The notes under the pieces are model-generated. The model was not told the DNA's origin, did no database searches, and saw only the letters and a list, made by a program, of their open reading frames with translations. A DNA stretch of 64,000 nt, from NCBI GenBank assembly GCA_964579415.1, contig CAZOGW010000001.1, positions 1-64,000 of the forward strand, in the 5' to 3' direction. This DNA is from CAZOGW01 sp964579415. GTDB taxonomy: Bacteria > Actinomycetota > Acidimicrobiia > Spongiisociales > UBA5794. The position numbers were made by a program, and so were the translations under genes. Positions 10,814 through 21,816 of the stretch are shown here, piece by piece. Positions within the stretch are counted from its first letter, which is position 1. Every line of letters starts with the position of its first letter.

Positions 10814-11479
10814 TCAATACCCGCCGGGCTCGCGGAACTCCAGCGGCACGGCATCGGGATCTCCGGTGACGGGGAGGAACAGGTGGATGTGGTCCAGCCC
10901 GGCCTCGACGGAGAGCTCGTCGAGCATCTCGGCACCGGCGGCCCACAGGTCAACCGCCTCGTTGCGCCGGGTGGCGGCCAGCTCGACCATGCCCGGCGTC
11001 ATGCCGGATGGGGAGAGGGCCGCCAGGTAGAGGGCGGCGGCCCCGTCGACCTGCCGCACCGCGCCCTTCAGGGCGGCAAGGGTGCCGTTGAAGTCGGTGG
11101 TGCCGGTGCCGAACCCGGCGAATCCGTCGAGCGCCTCCCCGGCGATCCGCCGCCAGCGCTCAGCCTCGTCCGCCGAAGCCGGCACCGCGTCGGCACCGGC
11201 CTCCAGCGGCATCGCCGCCGCCATGGCGGCCAGAACCGGCATCAGTCCGGCGTGCGCATCCACTGCCGCCGCGGCGAGCGTCTCCGTCATTCCGGCGTGC
11301 TCCTCTCGCTGCTGCTCGGAGAGCATCGTCACGATGCCCTCCATCGAGGAGGTGTCGGGACGGGCCGCCCGGTCGCCGAGGTAGAACCCGGCACCGAACG
11401 CCGCCGCCACCGCCACCAGGGCGGCCACCACCGAGAGGGGCCGCGGCGACGCCGTCACCCGGTTTTCAACTTGTGCCAT
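10814..11479 (-). CDS. Membrane-anchored protein of unknown function
   Basis: 221 residues from the ATG at 11479, with GGGAGACC as a possible ribosome site. A single N-terminal membrane segment (LSVVAALVAVAAAFGAGFYLG, about residues 15-35) is followed by an extracytoplasmic, largely helical and alanine-rich domain without cysteines. The composition (EHAGMTETLAAAAVDAHAG) suggests a helical bundle. I recognise no family. It lies upstream of the ThuA gene on the same strand but is separated by 182 bases that include a separate promoter, so the two need not be co-regulated. Confidence 0.6.
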   Translation of the reverse strand: MAQVENRVTASPRPLSVVAALVAVAAAFGAGFYLGDRAARPDTSSMEGIVTMLSEQQREEHAGMTETLAAAAVDAHAGLMPVLAAMAAAMPLEAGADAVPASADEAERWRRIAGEALDGFAGFGTGTTDFNGTLAALKGAVRQVDGAAALYLAALSPSGMTPGMVELAATRRNEAVDLWAAGAEMLDELSVEAGLDHIHLFLPVTGDPDAVPLEFREPGGY

Positions 11480-11553
11480 CGGTCTCCCTCCGCCGCCGGA
11501 GCATAGGCAGCGGGCCCATAGGTCCTCGGATGGTCTTCCGGCACGGCCGGGTC

Positions 11554-11559
11554 TACGAT
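11554..11559 (+). promoter_or_regulatory. Probable -10 box (TACGAT) for a leaderless transcript
   Basis: TACGAT ends 8 bases before the GTG start at 11568. No Shine-Dalgarno sequence is visible, so a leaderless message is the simplest reading. Confidence 0.4.
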
Positions 11560-11567
11560 CGCCGGCG

Positions 11568-12398
11568 GTGAACTCCCTTCCCACCTTCGTCATCGCCGGG
11601 GCGATGCGTTCCGGCACCACCTCCCTCAACGGGTACCTGCGCGAGCACCCCGACATCGTGATGTCACAGCCGAAGGAGGTCCACTTCTTCGACGTCCACT
11701 ACGACAAGGGCCTGGACTGGTACTCCGGTCACTTCGACGGTGCCGAGGCCGCCACCGCGGTCGGCGAGGCGACGCCGGATTACCTGTTCGATCCACAGGC
11801 GCCGGGCCGCATCGCGGCGACGCTGCCCGGGGCGAAGATCCTCGTCATGCTGCGAGACCCGGTCGACCGCGCCTACTCGCACTACTGGCACAACGTCGCC
11901 CGCGACAAGGAGCGGCTGACCTTCGCCGAAGCGGTGGCGGCCGAGCCGTCACGGCTCGCCGCCGGGCCGGAGAGCCGGGCGATCTACTCCTATGCGGAAC
12001 GGGGTCGCTACCTGCCGCAGCTGCGCCGGCTGCTGGACGCCTTCCCGGACGATCGGGTGCTGATCCAGTCATTCGACGAGTTGGAGGACCGGCCCCAGGC
12101 CATCTACGCCCGCACCCTGGCGTTCCTCGGCGTCGACACCGGGTTCGTCCCCGAGAGCCTGGGCCGGCCTATCAACTCGTATGTGCGGTTCCGCTCCACC
12201 CGGGTGCGCACCGCGGCCAAGCGGCTCCCGCCGCAGCTGCGTTCCGTGGTGGGCCGGCTCAACCAGGTCAGGACCGAGCCCTATCCCGAGATGCCGACCG
12301 AGGTGCGGCGCCGCCTCGCCGATGACTTCGGCGCCTTCAACGAAGGCATCGCCGACCTCCTCACCGGCGCCATCCCCACCTGGGCCCGAAAAGGCTGA
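11568..12398 (+). CDS. Sulfotransferase (PAPS-dependent)
   Basis: 276 residues from a GTG at 11568. The 5'-phosphosulfate loop is at the N-terminus (FVIAGAMRSGTTSL, about residues 5-18). The 3'-phosphate-binding motif is VMLRDPVDRAYSHY, with the conserved Arg and Ser. Both are typical of membrane-independent bacterial sulfotransferases that transfer sulfate from PAPS to a hydroxyl group on a glycan, lipid or small molecule. The acceptor is unknown. The gene is convergent with the giant RTX gene, and a hairpin between them may terminate both. Confidence 0.82.
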   Translation: MNSLPTFVIAGAMRSGTTSLNGYLREHPDIVMSQPKEVHFFDVHYDKGLDWYSGHFDGAEAATAVGEATPDYLFDPQAPGRIAATLPGAKILVMLRDPVDRAYSHYWHNVARDKERLTFAEAVAAEPSRLAAGPESRAIYSYAERGRYLPQLRRLLDAFPDDRVLIQSFDELEDRPQAIYARTLAFLGVDTGFVPESLGRPINSYVRFRSTRVRTAAKRLPPQLRSVVGRLNQVRTEPYPEMPTEVRRRLADDFGAFNEGIADLLTGAIPTWARKG

Positions 12399-12406
12399 AG
12401 GGCGTC

Positions 12407-12440
12407 GTGGCGGCCCGGTGACAGATCAGCGGGCCGTCAC
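12407..12440. terminator. Hairpin between sulfotransferase and RTX genes
   Basis: GTGGCGGCCCG (12407-12417) pairs with CGGGCCGTCAC (12430-12440) at 10 of 11 positions around a 12-base loop. It overlaps the stop codon of the minus-strand gene. This is the only convergent junction in the window without a GTAC heptamer array. Confidence 0.5.
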
Positions 12441-15400
12441 GGGATACCCACTCTGACTTCGCAGGTGGAGGCCGTGTCGGTACCGGCACCGCCGTCGCAG
12501 TTGTCGCTGCCGGCACCGCCGGTGAGCTTGTCGGCACCGGCTTCCCCGAACAGCTTGTCCGCCCCGGCGCCGCCGTCCAGGGTGTCGTTGCCGGCACCCC
12601 CACGGAGCTCGTCGTTGCCGGCATCACCGTTCAACTTGTCGTTGCCGGCATCACCCCACAACTTGTCCNNNNNNNNNNNNNNNNNNNNNNNNNNNNNNNN
12701 NNNNNNNNNNNNNNNNNNNNNNNNNNNNNNNNNNNNNNNNNNNNNNNNNNNNNNNNNNNNNNNNNNNNGTTGCCGGCATCACCGTTCAACTTGTCGTTGC
12801 CGGCATCACCCCACAACTTGTCCACCCCGGCACCACCGAACAACGTGTCGGTACCGTCACCACCACGCAACTCATCGGCACCCGCATCACCACGCAACTC
12901 ATCGTTGCCGGCACCGCCGTTCAACTTGTCGTTGCCCGCCTCACCCCACAACTTGTCCACCCCGGCACCACCATTGAGAGTGTCGTTCCCGGCACCCCCA
13001 CGCAACTCATCGCCATCGGCGTCACCATTGAGCGTGTCATTACCGGCATCACCCCACAACTTGTCCACCCCGGCACCACCGAACAACGTGTCGGTACCGT
13101 CACCACCACGCAACTCATCGGCACCCGCATCACCACGCAACTCATCGTTGCCGGCACCACCACTCAACTTGTCGTTACCGTCCCCACCGAAGATGGAGTC
13201 GTTGCCGGCACCCCCGTTGAGAGTGTCAACACCAGGCCCGCCACAGATCACGTCGTTGCCACCACCACCGTTGACGGTGTCGTTCCCCGCCCCAGCGAAG
13301 ATCACATCCTTACCCGACGTACCGGTGAGAGTGTCGTTACCGCCCGTGCCGACAATCGTCGCCGGTTCACCGTTGCACAAAGGCCGCACCACCGAGACCG
13401 TCACCGTCCCCACCGCGGTCGCCGACCCGTCACTTACCGTGTAGGTGAACGACGCGGCACCTGCGAAGCCCGCCGACGGCGTGAACCGGATCGTGCCGGC
13501 GGCGAGCGTCACGGTGCCCGACGTGGGCGCACCGACCGCCGTGACCGACAACACATCGCCGTCGACATCGGAGTCGTTGGCCAGTACCGCGGCGACAGGG
13601 AGGCTGAGCAGTGTGTTGGCCGGCGTCGTGGCGGTGTCGTTCACCGCCACGGGCGCATCGTTGACAGGAGTCACGTCGACCGTCACCGTCGCCTCCGACT
13701 GGAGCCCGCCGTCCGACACCACATACTTGAAGGTGTCGACGCCGTTGAAGTTCGGCGCCGGCACGTACTCGACGACGTCACCGTCGGTGGACGTCGTCCC
13801 GTGAGCCGGTTCTGTCACCGATGCGACGGCGAGCGGGTCCCCGTCGGCGTCTGTGTCATTGGCCAGGACGTCGATGGTGACGGGCTGGTCCTCGTCGATC
13901 GTCACCTCGTCGTCGACGGCCACGGGAGCGTTGTCGGATGTCGGCGCGAAGTCTCCCTTGAGGGTGACGGCGCCCCCGCCCGATGTGACCACGACCGGAG
14001 ATGCATCAAGAACCTTCGCCGGATCGGCGACAGACGCCACCGAAGCGGCATAGGTCCCGGCGGCAAGCGAGGCGAAGCGGGCACGCCCTTCGCCGTCGCT
14101 TAGGGCGCCACGGACCTCACCGTCGGGCAGAGTCACGCGCACGATGGCGGCCATCACCGGCTCGTCCTCAAGATCGGTGACAGTGACAACGAGGTCACCT
14201 GCAGGGGCAAGCGCCACCGTCAGCTCCAGATCGGAAGTCAGGTCGACTGTCGCCGCCTGGGCGGCGGCTCCGGGTGCGACACCGTAGACGGCGTACTCCC
14301 CCAGTGACAGGTCTTCCACAAAGGCGCGGCCGTCCTCGGTCGCCACCACGTGGACCAGGTTCCCTGCGGAGTCGGCGATCCCGACCACGCCGTCGACCGG
14401 GTCCCCGGCGGCCTCGAGCGTGACCTCGATGTCATACGAGGGGGCGCCCTTCACCACGCCGAGATCGACGGTATCTCCAGCCACGACGGTGACGGTCCCG
14501 GCCAGGGACCGACCGGTGACGGCGCCGCCGAACGGGTTGGCGTACACGCTGTAGGGGCCGGGCTCGAGGTCGGCGACATCGAACCACCCGGTGTCGCTGA
14601 CGGCCACCGACCGAACGGTGCCGACCGCCGATTCGAGCACGACCTGCCCGGCGATCTGACCGGAATGAGGGCTGGCCAGGTGGCCGCGCACGCCGCCGAG
14701 CCCATCGAGACCTGCCGCACGGGCCGGCGACGAGCTGACGCTCCGGCCGACAGCCGGACCGATCAGCCGGTCGAGGTAGGTGCGTATCGGGAAGCGGTCG
14801 CCTGCCGTCTGGCCGGCGACGGCGCCCAGCAGGGCGCGATGGCCCGACGTCCCCGGCGAGGCGGGGACGTCGAACACGTCCGTGTGGGCGTCCGCGGTGG
14901 CGGTGGTGACCGTCGCCAACCGCGACATGCACAGGTCGTGCGAGTTGGTGACGGTGGCGACGGGGATCCCGGCATCGCGGATGCGCGCCACGTCGTTTGC
15001 CACCGTGCTCCACTCCATCCACGCCAGCGCGTCGGTGGGGAGGAACATCCCGAAGGCGCCGACGATCCCGTTGCTCACCGTGGTCACCGGGTCGTCCCAC
15101 CAGGGATCGCCGGTGAGGGAGCACTGGGAGGGCTCGAGGTCGCCCACGGCCGTGGCCGGGTGGACCGCGCCGTCGATGGATGTCACCGAGCCGATGAGCC
15201 CGTCGTAGGCAGGCCCGCCGTACTCGGCGTAGCTGGCCACCGCGAGCGCTTCCATGGCCCCGGTGGAGTGTCCCACCAGGTGGAACTCGAGGTGGCGCCC
15301 GTGGGCGGCGAACCATGCCTCGTCGTAGGCGTCCAGGGCGGCCAGGAAGTTCTGGGGACGGTCGGTGCGACGGGCGGCGCAGGGCTGGTAGGGGTGGCCC

Positions 15401-18400
15401 AGGCACAGGTTGCGCTCGGCCAGCTCGAGCCAGGTCTCCAGCGAGGAGTACGGGGTGGGGACGAAGGTCGGCCCGGCGTCCGTCGACGACACCTGGACAC
15501 CTCCCTTGCCATAGGTGTACTCCAGCAGGGTGCGGTTGGGGTCGGTCACCGCGCCGCCGGGGTCGTAGCCCAGATCGACGAGCGCGCCCAGGACCGACTC
15601 GTCAACCGCGGGCGCTCCGTCGAAGACCCCGGGCGAACCGAAGTAGGCCGCGTACGAGGCGCGGGTGTCGTCGAGGCTTGAGCCCAGCCCCGGCACCAAC
15701 ACCACCGCCTTGTCGCGGGGGCAATCGGCGGAGAGCGTGGTGGCGATGGAGCGCGCCTCGTCCCCCGCGTCGTTGACCAGGGTCGCCGTCACCGGGAGCC
15801 CTTCGGGCGGGAATGAGCTCGCCGGAATGTCGATGCCGGGGTGGACGTACTTGCGCTTCCCGATGTCGCCCACGACCGCGGAGCCGAGCGTCCAGTCGAT
15901 CTCGAGCTCGTCCAGCTCGAAGACCGGGTCCTCCCCGGCGACCGCGATCGACCGCATCTCGACGCCGCCCGGGCCCACCCAGCACGAGGTGGACACATCG
16001 AGGCGGGGCCAATCACCGGTTTCGCCCGCCATCTCCACCGGGTGGCGCATGTCGGGGACGCCGTCGACGAGTGGGCTCACCGCGAACCACGCCTCGACGT
16101 CTTCACCGAGCGTGTCGACGGCGGCGATGTTGGGCGCCACGAACGTGGCAGGCTCAGGTTCGTCGCCGAAGCGGGTGTCGATGTCCGGCGTGGAGTAGAC
16201 GGCGTAGTCGTCGGCCCCGGCGGTCGGCTCCCAACGCAGCACGACGCGGTCGCTGTAGCCGTACGCCTCCAGCGCCGGTGCCGTCGCCGGTGTCAGCAGC
16301 GGCTGGTGGGAGACGATGTGGTCCACCAGGTCGACGTTGCCCCCGGTCCATTTGACGAACGAGTGCTCCAGGTCGATGAGCCCGGACACCGCCGGGACCA
16401 CGATGTAATCGGCCCAGAAGGTCTCACCGGGCTGGATAGTGGCGGTGGTCTGCACCAGACGCTCCCGCGGCTGGTAGATGGCGTTCACCGTACCGTCCTC
16501 GAACATCTCGATGGCGGCGTTGTAGACGGGCACGTCGACGACGTTGTGGAGGCCGACCCGGACTCGGAAGGGGTGGGTGACCCACACCGAGTCCTCGACG
16601 TCGACGATCATCTCCAGCGCCGAGCCGCCGTACACCACCAGCGGCTCCAGGGTCGACGCCTCGATGGACACGGGGACGCCGACAGGCTCCAGGGTGCCCG
16701 AGCCGAAGACGTTGATGTCGTACTCGCCTTCCTCGTCGCCGCGGACCACCCAACGCGCCTTGGCGGAGCTACCGCCGGGTATGTCAGGCAGGTCGACGAC
16801 GGTGGCCTGCGGCTCGGCGGTGGGCGCCAGCGCCAGGCCCGGCGGCAGCGAGAGCGCCACCGAGAGGTTCTCGATGGTGAAGGCGGGACCGGTGAGGTTC
16901 TGCACCATCATCTCGATCTCGAAGAACTCCTTCAAGAACCGCGCCTCCCCCGGCAGCACGATGTAGGTGAGCACGGGGAACCCGCCGGCGGACGCCACGC
17001 TGAGATGGGCACTCCCCCCTTCCGGGGTCCGGCAGGGGTTGGTGCACGGCCCCCCGCCGGAGATGATCTGTGGCTCGCCGACGAACCTGGCCGCCTCTCC
17101 CTCACCGCCGGCGGCGATCCCGACGAAGCCGAGGGGGAAGTCGCGCACCGCCAGCCAGATCTCGAACGTGTAGATGTTCTGGTTCTCCGGGGCGTCGGGG
17201 TCGATCCCCAGATCGATGATCTCCTGCCGGCTCAGCCGTCGCGTGTCCACCGAGGTGGTGACGATCTCACCCGGCTCCAGGGCGACCGTCACCTGGCCCG
17301 AGCCGTCGGCGACGGTGGCGTCAACGGCTCCCGGCCGGTAGCCGTCGGCGTAGGCGTACACGGTGTGAGTCCCGTCGGGGAGGGTCGGCAGAGTGGTCTT
17401 GCCCTGGGTGTCGGTGACGGCGGCGTAACGCGTCCCGAAGGGGTCGACGACGAGCACGTCGGCGCTCGGCACCGGGCCCCCGGCGGTGCTGGTGACCGTC
17501 ACCGCCAGCCCCGGGCTGGTGGGGACCGGCGAGACGACGATCGTCGCCGTGTCCGTCGACGAGGCGCCGCCGACGCGCACGGTGAGCGAGGCGACGTAGG
17601 TGCCGGGGTGGGTGTAGGCGTGGGAGATAGCACGCCCCTGCCCGCTGCTGCCGTCGCCGAAGTCCCACTCGTAGGAGGTGATGAGCCCGGACGGGCGCGA
17701 GCCGGCGCCGTCGAACGCCACGTCCTCGCCGACGACGGCGGCGCGGTCGTCTCCGGCCGCCGCCGTAACCGGCTCGGACAGGATCACGGTGATGGCGCGG
17801 AGGGCGCTGGCGGCCAAGTGGCCGTCGCTGACCTGGGCGCGGATCATGTACATCCCGGGGACGGTGTAGGTGTGCGACACGGTGCCGGTGGGGATATCGC
17901 CGCTGACGACGGTGCCGTCGCCGAAGTCGACGGAGAAGGTGAGGGCATCGCCGTCGGGGTCGGCGGCGTCGAGGTCGACGTCCACGGCGAACGGGGCAGC
18001 CCCGGCGGTGGCGCCGACGGTCATCTCGAGGGTGGGGGGCTCGTTGGTGACGACCGGCTCGACGGTGATGGTCACCGTGGCCGAGTCGGTGCCGCCGTTG
18101 CCGTCGGAGATGGTGTAGGAGAACGTCTCGACGCCGTCGAAACCGGGGGCGGGGGTGTACAGGCACGACGCTCCTCCGGAGCAATCGGCCGAACCGCCCT
18201 GCGAAGGGGGCGTGCTCGACGTGATGGTGATGTCGTCGCCGTTGGCATCCGTGTCGTTGTCGAGGACATCGAGTTCCACAGCAGGGCTGCCTGCTGGCAC
18301 CACGAAGGCGTCGTCGACGGCGACGGGGGGCGTGTTGGCGCCGGCGGTCACGGTGAAGCTGTCCGATCCGAGGCCACCGTCGTCATCGGTGACGGTCACG

Positions 18401-21400
18401 GTTACGGTGAACACGCCTCCGCTCGGGTAGACGTGACTGCCGGCGACGGTCCGGGCGGCCTGGTCGACGGCGCCGGTGGCGATCGCCGATCCGTCACCCC
18501 AGTTGATGGTGGCGGTGTGCGTGTCGGCGGTACCGGCGTCGGTGAACGTCGCCGGCGGCAGGCTCACCGTGTCACCGGCCTCGACCTGGCGGTTGGGCCC
18601 GGCGTCGACGACCGGGGCGCGGTTGAGCACCGTCACCGTGGCGGTGTCGGTGTCGGTGGACCCGTCGTCGTCGGTCACCTGCAGGGTCATCTCCACCTGG
18701 GTGTCATCGACGCCGGAGAAATGCGGTTGCGCCGAGGTCGGGTCGTCGAGGAACGTCGCCGGCGACCACTGGTAGGCGACGATGTCGCCATCGCTGTCCG
18801 TGGAGCCGGTGCCGTTGAGGGTGACGCTGGAGCCTTCGAACACGCTGTAGGGGCCGCCCGCCTCGGCGGTGGGCGGCTCGTTGGCGACGATGGTGGCGGT
18901 GAAGGTGTCGGAGCCGGAGCCGCCGTCGTCGTCGGTGACGGTCACGGTGACGGTGAACACCCCTGCAGTGGAGTAGAGGTGGCTTCCCGACACGGTCCGT
19001 GCCGCCTGGTTGACGGTGCCTGCCGCCGTCGGCGAGCCGTCACCCCAGTTGATGGTGGCGGTGTGTGTGTCGGCAGTGCCGGGGTCGGTGAAGGTCGCCG
19101 GGGCCAGCGCGATGGTGGTGCCGGCCTCCTCGGTACGGTCGGCGCCGGCGCTCACGGCGGGAGCGACGTTGTTGACGGTGATGGTCGCCGTACGTTCGTG
19201 GGAGAGCTGCGGAACGCCGTTGTCGGTGACCACGAAGGTGATCGGGCCGGATGCGGCGTCGTCGACCGGGGTCCAGCTGAAGTGCCCGGTGGAGGGATGG
19301 ACGGAGGCCCCCGGCTTGGGGGTCCCCAGCGAGAAGGTGAGGTCGTTGGCGGGGATGTCGGTGTCGGTGGCGGTGACGGTGAAGGCGAGCGGGCTGCCCT
19401 CGGCGACGGTGGCGTCGGCCACGGCACCCATCACCGGGGCCTGGTTCACCTCGTGCACCGTGATGGTGAGGGTCTGCTCGTCGACTCCGGGGGTGTCGGC
19501 GTCGTCGGTGACGCGGACGGCGATCTCGTAGACACCGGGCCCGTCGGCCTCGCCGGTGGGCCAGGTGAACGCCCCGCTCTGTGGGTTGATGGCGGCGCCC
19601 GGCGGGGGTGTGCCCGCCAGCGAGTAGGTGAGCTGGTCGCCGTCGGGATCGGTCGCGGTGGCGGTGAACCCGAAGGTGGTCCCCTCGTTCCCGCTCTGGT
19701 CGGCGATGTGACCGAGCACCGGCGGGTTGTTGGTCGACCCCTCGACCAGGCGGAGGCGGTCGGCCATGTATTCGGCTCCGAACGGTGCCAGGTCGCGGAT
19801 CTGCGAGAAGGACCCCACCCGGTCGTTGTAGAGGATGATGTCGTAGGTGTCGCCGCCTGCCGGCTCGAAGTCGCCGATGAGGTCGATGTCGAGCACGCCG
19901 TGGAGGTTGGCGGTCCCGTTCACGGTGACGCTGCCGTACCTCCCCGATGCGGACACGTCGGCGATCTGGATGTGCAGGCTGTCGGTGCTGTCCTCGGTGA
20001 AGGCGCCGTTGACGACGAGGCGGCTCTCCGGACCGAGCACGAGGTCACCTGTCGTGGTGAGGGCACCCGTGGTGAGGACCTTGCCGGCGTCGAGCCGCAA
20101 CGTCCCGGCGTTGGTCGCCAGCGCCGCCAGCTGCGGGAGGTTGGCGTTGACGCCGAGCAGCTCCACGGTGGCGCCAGTCCCGATCCCGGTGAGGTTGGGC
20201 CCGCCCGACAGGCTCACGGTCGATCCCGCGCCCGCCCGCCATGTGCCGCCCGTCAACGTCGTCCCGGTGCGCTGCACCACGTCCTGTGACGCCATCTGGA
20301 ATGTGCCGGTGGCGACCGCGACCGTGCCGGTGTTGTCGAGATCGACGTTGGAGCCGATCCTGAATGTTCCGGTGCCGTTGTTCTTGTTGAGGGTGCCGTT
20401 GTTGACGAACACCGGGTCGGCGCCGGCCCCCGTCACCTCGATCGAGTCGTGGTCGCCGACGTTCCACACCCCGTCGTTGACCACCGACCCACCCGTCGAC
20501 GCATCCAACCACGTACTGGCGAAACAACAGCCGGCATGGGCCGCCTGCGTCACCGTCCCCGACACCGCATTCGTCAACACCCCACCCACCGTCTTGGAGT
20601 TCGACGTCGGCAATGACACGTGACCGACATTCGTCCACGAACCGTCCCATCGTCCCGACATCCAGCGCAACAACCCATCAGGGAAGTCGAGCACGGCGCC
20701 ATCGCCGACGAAGTTCCCTTGGAAGTTGACCGCACCCCCACCCGAACCCGACAGCGCCCCCGCCGTCACGTTGCCCGACCCGGCATTCCAACCAAGCGCG
20801 CCACTCTCAGCCACCTCGAACACCGCTCCGTCCACCTCCGCCACATGCGAGATGGTCAACGTCCCCGACTCCACCGCCACCGTGCCACCGTCGTTGACGA
20901 AAGCCACACCGGAAGCAAGCGAGAACGACCCGCTCGCCATACCCTTACGGAACGTGCCGTTGTTGACGAACACCGGGTCGGCGCCGGCCCCCGTCACCTC
21001 GATCGAGTCGTGGTCGCCGACGTTCCACACCCCGTCGTTGACCACCGACCCACCCGTCGACGCATCCAACCACGTACTGGCGAAACAACAGCCGGCATGG
21101 GCCGCCTGCGTCACCGTCCCCGACACCGCATTCGTCAACACCCCACCCACCGTCTTGGAGCCCGACGACACCAACGACAACGACCCCTCATTCACCACCG
21201 ACCCACCCAAACGACCCGACGACCAGGTGTTGGCGCCGGCGAGGATGGAGGGCTGGGTGAAGGTCAAGTCGGCGGCGATGGTGAGGCCGCCCTTGACGAC
21301 GAAACTGCGGACCGACTGGGGGGAGTTCAGGGTCACGGTGACACCGGCGCCCACGTCGATGCACACGTCGTCGGCGGGGCCGGGGATGCGGTTGATGCCC

Positions 21401-21606
21401 TGGGCATCCTGCCAGTTGGTGGCCAGATTCCAGTTGCCGCTGCCGCCCACCCAACTTACCGCGCCCGAGGCACAGGTCTGCCCGAGGGCGAGCGGCATCA
21501 GGAAGAAGACGGCGATGGCGCCCATGACGCCGGCGAGGACCAGCCGCCTACCGGTGATCCCCTTGCGTAGACGCCGCCCCAGACCCCGACCAGACGTGGT
21601 GCGCAT
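12437..21606 (-). CDS. Giant secreted multidomain adhesin-like protein with hydrolase domain and RTX-type repeats
   Basis: About 3000 residues; the exact length is unknown because the 100-N run at 12669-12768 interrupts the coding frame. The true C-terminus is the piece at 12437-12661, which reads in another frame only because the gap size is arbitrary. I start at the ATG at 21606, behind a GAGGGGGG ribosome site; a GTG directly before it is possible. Domains in order: signal segment (VLAGVMGAIAVFFLMPLALG); a Gly/Asn-rich beta region with two identical 69-codon blocks; Ig-like, PKD and cadherin-like modules (about 19740-17540); carboxypeptidase-regulatory-like and Fn3-like modules; an alpha/beta-hydrolase domain (GHSTG); further Cna-B-like and cadherin-like modules; and GGAGND nonapeptides, ending with a Cys pair (NCDGGAG..STCEV). 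Probable role: surface attachment or substrate capture. Confidence 0.8.
12475..13360 (-). repeat. RTX-type GGxGND nonapeptide array with a 243-base higher-order repeat
   Basis: The protein reads as successive nine-residue units such as GGAGNDELR and GGAGVDKLW, the calcium-binding beta-roll pattern. A block seen at about 12838 recurs almost unchanged at 13081, an offset of 243 bases (nine nonapeptides). The N run falls inside this region, so the copy number is unresolved. Confidence 0.85.
12669..12768. other. Assembly gap (100 N)
   Basis: Exactly 100 N, a conventional placeholder for a gap of unknown size. The same RTX repeat flanks it on both sides, so repeat collapse is the likely cause. 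The reading frame of the gene does not continue across it as written. Confidence 0.95.
14770..15730 (-). other. Alpha/beta-hydrolase (lipase-like) domain inside the giant protein
   Basis: The strand-loop AVVLVPGLGSSLDD (near 15700) is followed by the nucleophile elbow HLVGHSTGAMEAL (near 15266) with serine as the presumed nucleophile. A possible acid lies in VTNSHDLCMS and a possible histidine in GTSGHRALLG (near 14830). The order and spacing fit triacylglycerol-lipase-like folds. Whether it is an esterase, a lipase or inactive cannot be decided from sequence. Confidence 0.65.
20393..20599 (-). repeat. 207-base direct repeat, copy A
   Basis: By eye it is identical base for base to 20954-21160 (offset 561 bases). 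It encodes 69 residues that include an unusual adjacent Cys pair (HAGCCFAS). It lies within the giant secreted protein gene. Confidence 0.9.
20954..21160 (-). repeat. 207-base direct repeat, copy B
   Basis: The second identical copy of the block at 20393-20599. Flanking codons differ (SNSKTVGG against SGSKTVGG), which defines the edges of the identity. Confidence 0.9.
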
Positions 21607-21759
21607 CACGAAGTCCCCCCTCGCTCAGTCCCGATTCCCCCCCGAGGTCCAGCCCCCGGGACTATGTGCGGGCGACACTAGGCGCGCCATCGGGCCTATG
21701 TCCACCAAAACCTGGTAGCCATCGAGTGAAGACATCCCAGTCGCGCCCGGGTGACGCGA

Positions 21760-21793
21760 CCGAGGGGGCGCCAGAACCGCGGCGCCCCCTCGG
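21760..21793 (-). terminator. Terminator hairpin after the cox operon
   Basis: A perfect 13-base inverted repeat (CCGAGGGGGCGCC at 21760-21772, GGCGCCCCCTCGG at 21781-21793) with an 8-base loop, 24 bases downstream of the coxM stop. There is no U-tract. It would separate the cox operon from the giant gene, which is transcribed in the same direction. Confidence 0.65.
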
Positions 21794-21816
21794 GACCAGT
21801 CCCCTCCTGTCGTGAT

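Noticed and set aside
12475..13360. CRISPR-like periodic repeats
   Set aside because: The repeats are in-frame nonapeptide codons of an RTX array with no spacers.
15841..20289. A 1482-codon open frame antisense to the giant gene
   Set aside because: It is a shadow of the low-complexity repetitive coding strand (runs of Gly/Val/Asp/Arg) and has no recognisable domain.
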